A stretch of 50,151 bases of DNA from Flavobacterium taihuense (GTDB lineage: Bacteria; Bacteroidota; Bacteroidia; Flavobacteriales; Flavobacteriaceae), in contig NZ_JAHWYN010000024.1 in the NCBI RefSeq assembly GCF_019351435.1, forward strand, positions 1 to 50,151, given 5' to 3'. This document shows, piece after piece, positions 8,378 to 16,915 of the stretch (the first letter of the stretch is position 1; each line of letters opens with the position of its first letter). Below the pieces are notes generated by a model. It made no database searches. It was not told the DNA's origin and saw nothing but the letters and a program-made list of their open reading frames with translations. Made by a program: the position numbers and the translations under genes.

Positions 8378-9076
8378 ATGGGAAGAATACCAATTAGCAT
8401 AAAGAAAATTAAAATAGACAATTCACGAAGAAGTTTGCAGTCAGAAGTAAGCGAAACGGTGTCATATTTATTTACACTTGAAGAGAAAGGAGAACAATGG
8501 CAAAAGACATTTGTTTGTGACAGAAATGACCTTTTAAAATTAAGAAATGAATTAGATAAACTTATAGAAGAAACAACAACAGCAGAAGTTTTACAAATCA
8601 CAAATGACAAAGCCAAAATCATTGACGAGCATTACAAAACGGATGAATTATGTCAAAATTGCAATTATAAACTCACATATAAATGTAAAGAATGTTTATT
8701 CGTTTTACAAAGCCCATTAGAAAGAAAACTTTATCTAGAACTTTCAAAATCCTATCTTAAATTCCAAACTCAATATCCATTAAATTGGTATGGACAAAAC
8801 ATATCAATAGAAGGTAAAACTTATGGAGATTGTCAAAATAATTTTAAAGAAGTATTGACAGTAGTTGACTTTTACATAGAGAAAAGACAAACAAAACTTT
8901 GTATTTATACTGATGGACATACTTACCACGAAAGGACAGAAGAACAAGCACAAAGAGATAGAAATATAGACCGAAAATTACAAGAATTAGGATTTCAAGT
9001 TTTACGCTACACGGGAAAAGAAGTAAAAGAAAACTGTGAAAAAATAATTACGGACATTAACAAATGGATTAAATAG
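8378..9076 (+). CDS. DUF559-like (Vsr/PD-(D/E)XK-type) nuclease with zinc ribbon
   Basis: A 232-aa cytoplasmic protein. Four cysteines at about residues 92, 95, 103 and 106 (CQNC, CKEC) make a zinc ribbon. Downstream is a DUF559-type core: SPLERKLYLEL near 112-122, a strand with VVDFYIEK (about 162-169), then KLCIYTDGHTYHERTEEQAQ (about 173-192), RDRNIDRKLQELGFQVLRY. These match the Vsr-like endonuclease fold, in which the acidic residues and following His bind metal. It probably nicks or cleaves DNA. It is the sole gene of cassette 5. Its tag GTTAGTGGCT is shared with the cassette 13 EVE-like/HNH nuclease. A defence role is inferred from fold and context. Confidence 0.7.
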   Translation: MGRIPISIKKIKIDNSRRSLQSEVSETVSYLFTLEEKGEQWQKTFVCDRNDLLKLRNELDKLIEETTTAEVLQITNDKAKIIDEHYKTDELCQNCNYKLTYKCKECLFVLQSPLERKLYLELSKSYLKFQTQYPLNWYGQNISIEGKTYGDCQNNFKEVLTVVDFYIEKRQTKLCIYTDGHTYHERTEEQAQRDRNIDRKLQELGFQVLRYTGKEVKENCEKIITDINKWIK

Positions 9077-9087
9077 AGCCAGCCACT

Positions 9088-9211
9088 AACACACGCTACA
9101 AGCAATTTGGGCATTTGGCTTAATGGAAAAATTGGTTTGTATTTGGAAGATTTCGCAAATCCGAAAACAGGGCTTAATTTAGTCCCAAACTGCTTGTAGC
9201 GCGGGAACGTT
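9088..9211 (+). repeat. Cassette-boundary repeat R6 (type A)
   Basis: 124 bp. Left flank AGCCACTAAC (9081-9090) is the reverse complement of the cassette 5 tag GTTAGTGGCT (8329-8338). Pairing continues past the A8339/C9080 mismatch with GCTC/GAGC. Right side begins tag GTTAGCAGT. Confidence 0.92.
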
Positions 9212-9279
9212 AGCAGTCAGTTAACCACATGACAAATCCTGAAATAGGTTGACTAAAAATTAAACACTTTTAGTAAACT

Positions 9280-9690
9280 ATGGAACCTACAAAAAAAGGA
9301 CACTGTCCAAAAATTGAGTACAAAAAAATCGGTTTTGACTTAAAACTTTCCATCATTGACCAAATTTCAAACGGTCAAATTTCCCTAAATCATGCTTCAA
9401 AGTTGCATGGAATTTCTCGCTCTTCAATAACGTATTGGATGAAAAAATTGCGTTCCTTTGAGCAAAACTCCAAAACTATGAGCAAGAACCAAGAACTAAA
9501 AAAACTTAAAGAGCGTATCGAAGAACTGGAATTCATTAAAGATTTTCAACAAATGATAATTGCTGATTTTGAAGTAAGTACTAATCTTGATTTTGCAAAA
9601 AAGTCATTACCCGAAGCATTGCTAAAAGAAGTGGAGAAAAAGAAAAAAGACCTTTTAAAATCAAATGGTTCTCCAAGTGTTTCGGAATAA
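9280..9690 (+). CDS. IS3-family transposase OrfA (helix-turn-helix)
   Basis: A 136-aa protein with an N-terminal helix-turn-helix (LSIIDQISNGQISLNHASKL ... SRSSITYWMKKL), then a leucine-zipper coiled coil (KKLKERIEELEFIKDFQQMI). It binds the IS ends. An A-rich slippery region (9637-9649, AAAAAGAAAAAAG) lies shortly before the end; a -1 shift there enters the OrfB frame, which is open from 9645, so an OrfAB fusion transposase is probably made. Confidence 0.92.
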   Translation: MEPTKKGHCPKIEYKKIGFDLKLSIIDQISNGQISLNHASKLHGISRSSITYWMKKLRSFEQNSKTMSKNQELKKLKERIEELEFIKDFQQMIIADFEVSTNLDFAKKSLPEALLKEVEKKKKDLLKSNGSPSVSE

Positions 9691-9785
9691 GCACTCAGGC
9701 TTATTACAAACGAATTAATAAACAGAAAATTGAGGATTTAGAAACTCTAAAAATCAAAAAACTCATCACTCCTATTCGTCAAAAA

Positions 9786-10526
9786 ATGGCTCGATATGGA
9801 GCCAAAAAACTATACCTTGACCTGAAAGATGATTTTGAAAAAAATGACATAAAAATGGGTAGAGACAAGTTCATGCATTTTTTAAAATATCATAATTTAT
9901 TAATACGAAAAACAAAGCTTTATCATATTACAACAGACTCTAGGCACGGGTTTTATAAATCAAAAGACTTACTTGTTAACCTTGAAATTAAACATGCAGA
10001 ACAGGTATTTGTCAGTGATATAACTTATATTAAACTTGCCTCTCAGCATGCCTATTTAGCCCTAGTCACAGACGTTTATTCAAAGAAAATTATGGGTTAT
10101 AAAATTGACACAAATATGCGCGTACAACTTGTTAAAGATGCTTTAGTAATGGCTGTTAAAAATAGACGTTATATCAATGAAAATCTAATCCATCATTCCG
10201 ATAGAGGGATGCAATATTGTTGTCCAGATTTTGCTGAATTTGCCAAATCTAAGAACATTATTTTAAGCACAACACAAAATTCCAGCCCATATGAAAATGC
10301 AGTTGCAGAAAGAATTAATGGAATATTAAAACACGAATTTGGCTTAAATAAAACAATTCCAAACTTAAAAACAGCTCAAAAAATGGTAAAACAAGCAATA
10401 GAAATTTACAACAATGAGCGTAGACATTGCTCTCTAGGAATGAAAACACCTGAATTTGCACACGTGAATCAAATTCACAAATACAAATCATATAAGAAGA
10501 ATAAAATTCCTATTTTAGTTGCGTAG
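9786..10526 (+). CDS. IS3-family transposase OrfB (DDE integrase core)
   Basis: rve-type integrase core with the DDE triad in FVSDITYI, HHSDRGMQY and PYENAVAERINGILK. ATG at 9786 gives 246 aa, but the frame is open upstream from 9645 and encodes typical OrfB N-terminal sequence (CFGISTQAYYKRI), so the natural product is most likely the OrfAB frameshift fusion. The C-terminal YNNERRHCSLGMKTPEF is complete. The protein is identical to that of the second copy. Confidence 0.92.
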   Translation: MARYGAKKLYLDLKDDFEKNDIKMGRDKFMHFLKYHNLLIRKTKLYHITTDSRHGFYKSKDLLVNLEIKHAEQVFVSDITYIKLASQHAYLALVTDVYSKKIMGYKIDTNMRVQLVKDALVMAVKNRRYINENLIHHSDRGMQYCCPDFAEFAKSKNIILSTTQNSSPYENAVAERINGILKHEFGLNKTIPNLKTAQKMVKQAIEIYNNERRHCSLGMKTPEFAHVNQIHKYKSYKKNKIPILVA

Positions 10527-10684
10527 TAATGTTGACAAGTTTGGAAAAAAATCCCCTCAAAGATTTTTTCTAAACTTATCAATATTACGGCTACAATCAC
10601 CTATTTTTGAAATTATAAAACAACCAAAAATAGTCAACCTATATCAGGACAAGACAACAAAAACGGAGAAAACCGAAAAATTAA

Positions 10685-11059
10685 ATGAAAAATATATTAG
10701 CAATTTTATTATTTACAATTTCAATTTGTAACGCACAGAAGGCAGAAAAAACTATTGTTACAATTCCAAATGCACCCGGAATTGTATATGAAGTTGGTAA
10801 TGGAGAAATATTTGAAAGTGCTATTAAAATTAAAAATGCTAAAAATAAAGAAGAAGGAATTGACGCCGAAAATAAATATTTGGAAAATAAGTATGGATTA
10901 ATAAATGTAGGTTGGAAACCATTTGGAAGTGAATTTTACGAAGTCAAAAGAAAAACTTACAACTTAATTCATATTGAAATATTAAAAAAGGATGCTAATA
11001 TTGAAAATGAAATGACATCCGTTTATTTTGATATAACGGAATGTTTAAAAGGAAAATAA
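10685..11059 (+). CDS. Small secreted protein of unknown function
   Basis: A 124-aa protein with a signal peptide (MKNILAILLFTISICNAQ). The remainder is charged, alpha/beta, with no recognised motif. It is the cargo gene of cassette 6. The IS3 copy inserted 29 bp upstream of its start separates it from the upstream part of the cassette, so its expression may now depend on the IS. Without the IS, the cassette would be about 440 bp. Confidence 0.55.
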   Translation: MKNILAILLFTISICNAQKAEKTIVTIPNAPGIVYEVGNGEIFESAIKIKNAKNKEEGIDAENKYLENKYGLINVGWKPFGSEFYEVKRKTYNLIHIEILKKDANIENEMTSVYFDITECLKGK

Positions 11060-11069
11060 CCGAACTGCT

Positions 11070-11193
11070 AACACACGCTACAACGGATTTGGGCAATTGG
11101 CTTAATGGAAAGTTAGTTTTGTATTTGGAAGTTTTGGCATAACCGAAAGATTGCGCATTTTTAATCCCAAACCCGCTGTAGCGCGAGAACGTT
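11070..11193 (+). repeat. Cassette-boundary repeat R7 (A/B hybrid arms)
   Basis: 124 bp. Arms are CGCTACAACGG / CCGCTGTAGCG: the outer half is type A, the inner half type B, changed on both arms. Left flank ACTGCTAAC (11064-11072) pairs with the cassette 6 tag GTTAGCAGT (9209-9217) across the inserted IS. Right side begins GTTGGCGGT. Confidence 0.92.
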
Positions 11194-11240
11194 GGCGGTA
11201 ATATTGCCCGATAAACAACTAAAAAATTAACGAAATTAAA

Positions 11241-11534
11241 ATGGAAAATAATATTACATCGATACAAGGTTTAGCTAATTTTATAAATGTTTTAGCTATT
11301 AAGAACAGAAAAGAAAATGGAATTTACAATGTAACAATTGCAAGTCTAACAGGAATATTAATTACTGAACTCGAAAGAGTAAATGAGTTTTTTGAACAAG
11401 AAGGCTTAATTTCTTTATATGCTTGGGAATTATTATCTCCGAATGCTGTTAATGCGGAAATTGAAAATTCGCATCCTTCACTAAACTTAAAAGAACTATA
11501 TAAAACAAGCGAAATAAAACCAAATGAAAATTAA
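11241..11534 (+). CDS. Small protein of unknown function (cassette 7, gene 1)
   Basis: A 97-aa cytoplasmic protein with a helical N-terminus (ITSIQGLANFINVLAIKNRK). No motif recognised. The next gene starts 2 bp after its stop, so the two are translationally coupled and likely work together. It shares the cassette start tag GTTGGCGGT with cassette 3. Confidence 0.55.
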   Translation: MENNITSIQGLANFINVLAIKNRKENGIYNVTIASLTGILITELERVNEFFEQEGLISLYAWELLSPNAVNAEIENSHPSLNLKELYKTSEIKPNEN

Positions 11535-11536
11535 TT

Positions 11537-11833
11537 ATGAGTGATCAAAAATACTCTGGAGAAGAATTCAATGAATTTGTAAAGGAACTTATTGAAAACA
11601 AAAGATTAAATGGTAGTAAAGAAGAAGGAATTGCGAAACTTGTTATAGACAAAGGTTTTGAAAGCTTAACAGACAAACAAAAATTTGTTTTTGAAGAATC
11701 AATAAGTCATTACGTTTTTGGTGATTGTAAAAGATGTGGTCTTGAAATTCCGTGGAGCGAAATGTCTGGTGCCGAAGATAATGGTGGACTTTGTAGTTGG
11801 TGTCAGCAATTAGGAAGAAACGATAAAGATTAA
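11537..11833 (+). CDS. Small cysteine-containing protein, probable zinc binder (cassette 7, gene 2)
   Basis: A 98-aa protein. The C-terminal third has a CxxC pair (GDCKRCGLEIPW) and a second CxxC (LCSWCQQ), spaced like a small zinc ribbon. The N-terminus is helical and acidic. It follows directly on the 97-aa gene. An immunity or adaptor role would be speculation. Confidence 0.55.
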   Translation: MSDQKYSGEEFNEFVKELIENKRLNGSKEEGIAKLVIDKGFESLTDKQKFVFEESISHYVFGDCKRCGLEIPWSEMSGAEDNGGLCSWCQQLGRNDKD

Positions 11834-11846
11834 AAATACTACCGCC

Positions 11847-11970
11847 AACAGCCACTACAACGGATTTGGGCATTTGGCATAATGGAAAGTTGGTTTTGTA
11901 TTTGGAATATTTGGCAAATCCGAAAATAGGGCTTAATTTAATCCCAAACCCGCTGTAGTGCCAGAACGTT
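11847..11970 (+). repeat. Cassette-boundary repeat R8 (type B)
   Basis: 124 bp. Left flank TACTACCGCCAAC (11837-11849) pairs with GTTGGCGGTAATA (11191-11203) at 12 of 13 positions, the single mismatch being position 11 (A/C). Linkers AGC / CCAGAAC. Right side begins GTTACCAGCA. Confidence 0.92.
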
Positions 11971-11982
11971 ACCAGCAATATT

Positions 11983-12903
11983 ATGACAAAATTCACGATT
12001 ATATTAACATTTATATTTTCAAATATAGTTTTTGGAAATAAAATTGACAATCTTAAAACAACAAAAGATGTTATTGAGTTTGTAAAAACTGTTTATCCAG
12101 AATATGGGATAATAAGGTATAAAGACTTTAAATATGGAATATTTGACATTAATTCTACAGACTCTATTTATAGTCAATTAAAATGCAAAGAAATATTCAG
12201 AATAGATGAAATCAAAAATTGGCAAAAAATTGATATTAACAACGACGGATTAACAGATTTGATATTCATTTCTCACTTTTATGGTTACACGCAAAATGTA
12301 ATAATTGATAAAGGAAAAAACGAATTCAAATTAATTAGAAACATTATTAATTTTGATGAATGTGAATACATTAAACCAATTAAAATTCAAGATAAAAATC
12401 AATTACGAATTCGAAAAGTAAATTTACCTTTTGACTTTGATGATAACATTGAAAAATACATCAAGATAGACACATTAACATATAAGTATGATTCTTTTAT
12501 TGAACTTAACGACAAAGTAATCATTGATAATAAAATTAAATCCATAGAGATTAAAACAAATTTCTGCTTTGGAGATTGTCCTGTTTTTAAACTAACAATT
12601 AACAAAAATGGTGTTGCTCAGTTTGATGGTATTGAATTTACTAAGTTTAAAGGAAAATCGACAAAGCAGTTAAACCAAAAAATTGTTGACGAAATATTTG
12701 ACTTAATAAATTACATAGAAATTAAGAAATTAAACGATTACTACGAAGTTAATTATACTGATGCTTCAACAGCAAATCTTGACATTTTTTTTGAAGATGG
12801 TTCAATTAAGAAAATTAAAGATTACGGATTAAGCGGAACTTATGGATTAAGTGCTCTTTATTCAAAATTAACCCAATTGGGAACAGAAACTGAATGGGAA
12901 TAA
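11983..12903 (+). CDS. Secreted protein with C-terminal DUF6438-like domain
   Basis: A 306-aa protein with an N-terminal hydrophobic signal (FTIILTFIFSNIVFG). The middle part has an FG-GAP/EF-like stretch (DINNDGLTDLIFISHFYGY). From about residue 187, IKSIEIKTNFCFGDCPVFKL matches the start of DUF6438-type domains, with the C-x3-C-P signature and a following F-DG motif. The function of that family is unknown. It starts only 15 bp after the GTT of R8 and is the sole gene of cassette 8. Confidence 0.65.
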   Translation: MTKFTIILTFIFSNIVFGNKIDNLKTTKDVIEFVKTVYPEYGIIRYKDFKYGIFDINSTDSIYSQLKCKEIFRIDEIKNWQKIDINNDGLTDLIFISHFYGYTQNVIIDKGKNEFKLIRNIINFDECEYIKPIKIQDKNQLRIRKVNLPFDFDDNIEKYIKIDTLTYKYDSFIELNDKVIIDNKIKSIEIKTNFCFGDCPVFKLTINKNGVAQFDGIEFTKFKGKSTKQLNQKIVDEIFDLINYIEIKKLNDYYEVNYTDASTANLDIFFEDGSIKKIKDYGLSGTYGLSALYSKLTQLGTETEWE

Positions 12904-12915
12904 AATACTGCTGGT

Positions 12916-13040
12916 AACACACGCTACAAGCAATTTGGGCAATTGGCTTAATGGAAAAATTGGTTTGTATTTGGGATGATTTGGCAAATCCGAAAAATGG
13001 GTTTAATTTAACCCCAAACTGCGTGTAGCGCGAGAACGTT
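12916..13040 (+). repeat. Cassette-boundary repeat R9 (type A variant)
   Basis: 125 bp. The right arm carries TGCGTGTAGCG instead of TGCTTGTAGCG, so one pair is weakened. Left flank TGCTGGTAAC (12909-12918) pairs with GTTACCAGCA (11968-11977); 14 of 15 bases pair, position 11 being A/C. Right side begins GTTATGCATC. Confidence 0.9.
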
Positions 13041-13069
13041 ATGCATCATTCTACTAAAACGACGACTAA

Positions 13070-13660
13070 ATGAAAAAAACTACATTCACAGTATTATTAT
13101 TTTTGACAACTATTTTGACAACTTTCGCGCAAAACGAATTTTTGGACAAAGGAAATTCATATTTGAATAGCCAACAATTTGACAAAGCAGAACAGACATT
13201 TAGAGAAGCTATTAAATCCGACAAAACAAATCTAATCTATCAATGTCAACTTGGACTGACTCTAATTCAAGCAAAAAAATATTCTGATGGACAAAAAATA
13301 CTTGACGAAGTTCTTAAAATAGATAATAAAAACGTTGGAGCAATTTGGTATAGTGGAATCGGATATTTTTACAATACTGAATACAAACAAGCAAATAATA
13401 GATTTGAAAAAGCCTTAACATTACTTGACCAAAAAAGTCCACAATATTATTCTGCTAATTGGTTCATAGGAAAAGGTTATTCCAATCTTCTAAAAACTGA
13501 CGGGTTGACTTATGCTGAAACAGACAGAATGTTTGAATGTTTTGAAGAATATTTAAGACTTCAACCAAATGCAGAAGATGCATCAAAAATTAAAGAATAC
13601 GTAGAACGAAAAAAAACAAGACGTCCACCTAGCAATGTAAAAGTATGGGTAGATCTATAA
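13070..13660 (+). CDS. Secreted tetratricopeptide-repeat protein
   Basis: A 196-aa protein with signal peptide (TVLLFLTTILTTFAQ) and at least three TPR motifs: FLDKGNSYLNSQQFDKAEQTF, IYQCQLGLTLIQAKKYSDGQ, and AIWYSGIGYFYNTEYKQANN. TPR units bind other proteins, so it is probably a periplasmic scaffold. It is the sole cargo of cassette 9. What it binds is unknown. Confidence 0.75.
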   Translation: MKKTTFTVLLFLTTILTTFAQNEFLDKGNSYLNSQQFDKAEQTFREAIKSDKTNLIYQCQLGLTLIQAKKYSDGQKILDEVLKIDNKNVGAIWYSGIGYFYNTEYKQANNRFEKALTLLDQKSPQYYSANWFIGKGYSNLLKTDGLTYAETDRMFECFEEYLRLQPNAEDASKIKEYVERKKTRRPPSNVKVWVDL

Positions 13661-13679
13661 GTATAAAAGAACGATGCAT

Positions 13680-13804
13680 AACAGCCACTACAACGGATTT
13701 GGGCAATTGGCTTAATGGAAAGATGGCTTTGTATTTGGGTTGATTTGGCAAATCCGAAGAATAGGCTTAATTTAATCCCAAACCCGCTGTAGTGCCAGAA
13801 CGTT
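13680..13804 (+). repeat. Cassette-boundary repeat R10 (type B)
   Basis: 125 bp. Left flank GATGCATAAC (13673-13682) is the exact reverse complement of GTTATGCATC (13038-13047), followed by the A/C mismatch and four more pairs. Right side begins GTTACAGGAT. Confidence 0.92.
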
Positions 13805-14227
13805 ACAGGATAGTTGAAAAAGAGCATTTCAGTTAAAATCACGTTTTTAAAAACATTTAGTTGCGCAGAAAACCGAAATACAAAACTTGAAATGTAGAAC
13901 TTGAAAAGCGAACCTAAATATTGGAGTTTCCAAACTGAATCTGAAAAGCAGAACTTGAAAAACAAACTTGAATTTCGGGATTTCTACACTGAATCTGAAA
14001 AACGGAAATTGAAAATTGGAGTTTTAAATTAGATTGCGAAAACTGAAACTTAAATATTGAAGTTTCATTGGGAATAAAAACAATCGTTTTGATTGCGAAA
14101 TTGAAACGAAAAAAGGGAATGAAATTTAGCCGAGATTTGGGCAAGAATTGGGTTTTAAATCTGCCAAGACAAGGCTGAAAATTGATTAATAATTAGGAAT
14201 ATCGGCCAGAAACAACCATCCTGTAAC
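13802..14227. other. ORF-less cassette 10
   Basis: The cassette between R10 and R11 has matching end tags (GTTACAGGAT at 13802 and ATCCTGTAAC at 14218-14227, again with A/C at position 11) but no credible gene. It is built of degenerate short repeats: ACTGAATCTGAAAA occurs at 13934 and 13988 (54 bp apart), and (C/T)TAAATATTG(G/A)AGTTTC near 13912 and 14051. A 76-aa minus-strand frame is only a low-complexity readout of these repeats. It may encode an RNA, a promoter, or nothing. Confidence 0.6.
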
Positions 14228-14348
14228 AGCTACTACAACGGATTTGGGTAATTGGCTTAATTTAAATATGGTTTTGTATTTGGATGATTTGGCAAATCCG
14301 AAGAATGGGCTTAATTTAGTCCCAAACCCGCTGTAGTAGCGGGACGTT
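14225..14348 (+). repeat. Cassette-boundary repeat R11 (type C)
   Basis: 124 bp. Arms TACTACAACGG / CCGCTGTAGTA: the outermost pair differs from type B on both sides. Linkers AGC / GCGGGAC. Left flank ATCCTGTAAC pairs with the cassette 10 tag. Right side begins GTTATGCG. Confidence 0.92.
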
Positions 14349-14871
14349 ATGCGTCAGCTTGCTCAACATCGTGAATAGAAATCGCTAAACCTTTTTCAAT
14401 TAAATTAAAAACGTCAAAATGCCATTCAAGTAATTTTTGAATTATGTTAAAACTTTCATTTAAAATATAAGTAGAATCTAATTGAATAGAATGAGTTGCT
14501 TGATAGGTTATAAATGCTTCTGCATATCTTCCTGTAAAATCAATTGTAATATTTTTATATTTTTCACTGTCAAAATGGTCTACAAACCATTTTGGATATT
14601 TTGAAATAAGTAAACAAGCTAATGGATAAAATTTTTTATCATTATGTGTTATTTCATTAGACAAATCTTTCAATGGTCTTAAGATAGGTTTGAACTCTTC
14701 GAACCCTGATAATCTACAGTATTCGTTATCAGTTCCTATTCCTTCTAATTGTAGAAGTTCGGCTGTGTCGCCTGACAAACCGCCCAATAACATAACTTCA
14801 AGATTGTCGTTATTTTTAGTCATTATTTTATAATGCAAATATGGTGCTAAATGTTTTAATTCTAAATTCAT
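14347..14871 (-). CDS. Conserved hypothetical protein, antisense-oriented cassette gene
   Basis: A 174-aa protein starting MNLELKHLAPYLHYKI, an opening I recognise from hypothetical proteins of Bacteroidota phages and mobile elements; the function is unknown. It is encoded against the array direction. Its stop codon lies inside the cassette start tag (GTTATGCG), so the last codons are fixed by the recombination-tag sequence. It is one of two minus-strand cassette genes and the only gene of cassette 11. An own promoter must lie near 14,872-14,918. Confidence 0.65.
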   Translation of the reverse strand: MNLELKHLAPYLHYKIMTKNNDNLEVMLLGGLSGDTAELLQLEGIGTDNEYCRLSGFEEFKPILRPLKDLSNEITHNDKKFYPLACLLISKYPKWFVDHFDSEKYKNITIDFTGRYAEAFITYQATHSIQLDSTYILNESFNIIQKLLEWHFDVFNLIEKGLAISIHDVEQADA

Positions 14872-14923
14872 AATTTTATGTTTAATTGATTAATATTGTT
14901 GTGAAAAGAAAAGCCGAACGCAT

Positions 14924-15047
14924 AACCGCTGGTAAGCAATATGGTGGCACTCGGCTTAATTTAATGATTGTGAATACTTGCTAATATTTGGTAAATCTGA
15001 AAGGTTTCGGCTTATCAGTCCACCACATCGCCTACCAGCATAACGTT
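14924..15047 (+). repeat. Cassette-boundary repeat R12 (type D, diverged arms)
   Basis: 124 bp although most sequence differs from the other copies. Arms TGGTAAGCAATATGGTGG / CCACCACATCGCCTACCA pair at 15 of 18 positions; all three mismatches are A/C, one at the usual position 12. Linkers CGC / GCATAAC keep the 3/7 rule. Left flank CGCATAAC (14919-14926) pairs with GTTATGCG (14346-14353). Right side begins GTTGGCAGAT. Confidence 0.88.
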
Positions 15048-15097
15048 GGCAGATATATTGCCACAAAAAGTCAGAAACTAACATAATTAAAATATAA

Positions 15098-16741
15098 ATG
15101 AAAAAAATTACATTACTGTTCCTTTTAATACTTTCGCAAGCCATCTTTGCACAAACCAAACTTACTGAAACCCAAAAACTGGTTGCAACTTGTAAAGTTT
15201 GGGGTTATTTAAAATATTACCATCCTCAAGTTGCCGGCGGTAAAACAGACTGGGACAAACAGCTTTTTGATGTCTTGCCAAAAATTGAACAAGCAAATAC
15301 TAAAGAAGAATTTTCATTAGTTCTAGAAAACTGGATCGATTCTCTAGGAGAAGTAAAAGAAATTGCTCCAATCGCTGTGCCAAAAGATATTGAGTTTTTC
15401 GACAAGAACTTTGATCTATCATGGATTAACAGCAATAAATTGTTTTCTACATCCCTTTCGAAGAAGTTAGAATTTATAGAAAATAACAGATTCCAAGGAG
15501 AGCAACATTACGTGACATTTGGCAGAGGTGGAAATGTTATATTGAAAAATGAGAATTTTGACAAACTTAATTATAGTGAAAAAAATTCAAGAATTCTAGC
15601 CTTATTTACATATTGGAATGTGATAGAATACTTCTTTCCCGACAAATATTTGATGGATCAAAAATGGGATAAAACTTTAGACGAAATGTTACCCGCTTTC
15701 ATCGAAGCCAAAGATGAGGAGGCTTTCTATATAGCATTCCAAAAATTAACGGTTAAACTTAATGATAGTCATGCTGTATTTTATAAATATGGTGGAAAAC
15801 AAAAGTATATCTTCCCTTTTAAATGTAAAATAATTGATGAAAAAATGATTGTTACAGAAATTACATCAGATGAACTTGCAAAAGTAGATGATATAAAAAT
15901 AGGGGATGTTATTATTAAATACAACGATAAAACAATTAAGGATTTTATTGCAGAAAACAGGAATTTAATTAATGGGTCAAATGAAGCTTCATATCTTAGT
16001 ATTTTGATGAGATTTGGTCTTTATGGATATTCAGACACCGCTAAATTAGAATTTCTTAAGGAAGGAAAAACCATCACAAGAACTGTAAATAGGTATGATT
16101 ATCAAACTGTAAACAAAAACGAGGATAAAAAAGTAAAGCAAGAGGAAAAATTTAAAATGCTAGAAAACAATATTGGTTATGTCAATATGGGTACTCTAGA
16201 AGTTAAAGATATTCCTGTTATGATTGAAAAACTCAATGTTGCTAAAGCAATTGTTTTTGATATTAGAAATTATCCAAATGGAACAGGTCAAGATATATCG
16301 AATTTTTTGAATTCTAAAGAAAGAAAAGATATTTTGTTTACAAAACCAGATTCTACTTATGTCGGAAGATTCAAATGGATAGGGCCGCGACCTTGCGGTA
16401 CTGAAAATAAAAATAACTACAAAGGTAAGGTCGTTGTATTGGTTGATGGGGAATCTGTAAGCCAATCAGAAGAAATGACTATGAGCTTTCAAACCGCTGA
16501 TGATACAACTGTTATTGGTAGTCAAACCGGTGGCGCAGATGGAAATGTAAGTCGTTTTGAAATTATTAAAGCCTTTTTTACACAATTTTCAGGAATTGGA
16601 GTATACTATCCTGACAAACGTCAAACACAAAGAATCGGAATCATTCCGGATATTGAAGTAAAACCAACTATACTTGGTATTCAGCAAGGGAAAGACGAGG
16701 TTTTAGATCGCGCTTTACAATTCATTGAAAACGGAAAATAA
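15098..16741 (+). CDS. S41-family peptidase (C-terminal processing/tricorn-like), secreted
   Basis: A 547-aa protein with signal peptide (LLFLLILSQAIFAQ). The order is an N-terminal helical region with KVWGYLKYYHP, a PDZ-like segment (about 265-330, VDDIKIGDVIIKYNDKTI), then the S41 protease core with the catalytic Ser in GESVSQSEEMTMSF and GSQTGGADGN, ending YYPDKRQTQRIGIIPDIEVKP. It cleaves proteins in the periplasm or outside the cell. The length is normal for Bacteroidota S41 proteins. It is the sole gene of cassette 12. Its size and completeness make it the largest clean single-gene cassette here. Confidence 0.88.
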   Translation: MKKITLLFLLILSQAIFAQTKLTETQKLVATCKVWGYLKYYHPQVAGGKTDWDKQLFDVLPKIEQANTKEEFSLVLENWIDSLGEVKEIAPIAVPKDIEFFDKNFDLSWINSNKLFSTSLSKKLEFIENNRFQGEQHYVTFGRGGNVILKNENFDKLNYSEKNSRILALFTYWNVIEYFFPDKYLMDQKWDKTLDEMLPAFIEAKDEEAFYIAFQKLTVKLNDSHAVFYKYGGKQKYIFPFKCKIIDEKMIVTEITSDELAKVDDIKIGDVIIKYNDKTIKDFIAENRNLINGSNEASYLSILMRFGLYGYSDTAKLEFLKEGKTITRTVNRYDYQTVNKNEDKKVKQEEKFKMLENNIGYVNMGTLEVKDIPVMIEKLNVAKAIVFDIRNYPNGTGQDISNFLNSKERKDILFTKPDSTYVGRFKWIGPRPCGTENKNNYKGKVVVLVDGESVSQSEEMTMSFQTADDTTVIGSQTGGADGNVSRFEIIKAFFTQFSGIGVYYPDKRQTQRIGIIPDIEVKPTILGIQQGKDEVLDRALQFIENGK

Positions 16742-16752
16742 ATACATCTGCC

Positions 16753-16876
16753 AACACACGCTACAAGCAATTTGGGTATTAGGCTTAATTTGCAATTGGT
16801 TTTGTATTTGGAAGATTAGGCAAATCCGAAGAATGGGCTTAATTTAGTCCCAAACTGCTTGTAGCGCGGGGACGTT
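16753..16876 (+). repeat. Cassette-boundary repeat R13 (type A)
   Basis: 124 bp. Left flank ATCTGCCAAC (16746-16755) is the exact reverse complement of GTTGGCAGAT (15045-15054), with A/C at position 11 and TATT continuing. Right side begins GTTAGTGGCT. Confidence 0.92.
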
Positions 16877-16915
16877 AGTGGCTAGATGCGCGCAGAATCG
16901 AGAATAATAGAATAT

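Larger units (their letters stand above)
9230..10656 (+). mobile_element. IS3-family insertion sequence, copy 1 (1427 bp)
   Basis: Ends TG...CA. The terminal inverted repeat shares TCCTGA(A/T)ATAGGTTGAC (left 9237-9253, right 10633-10649). Flanked by a 3-bp direct repeat ACA (9227-9229 and 10657-10659), the expected IS3 target duplication. It lies in the leader of cassette 6, between start tag and gene. The other copy (17873-19299) has the same length; the transposase proteins are identical. A base difference (G/A) is visible in the right inverted repeat. Confidence 0.93.

Noticed and set aside
13914..14144. Minus-strand 76-aa frame in cassette 10
   Set aside because: It is low-complexity readout of internal repeats (FQIQF units), with no conserved character or plausible start region.
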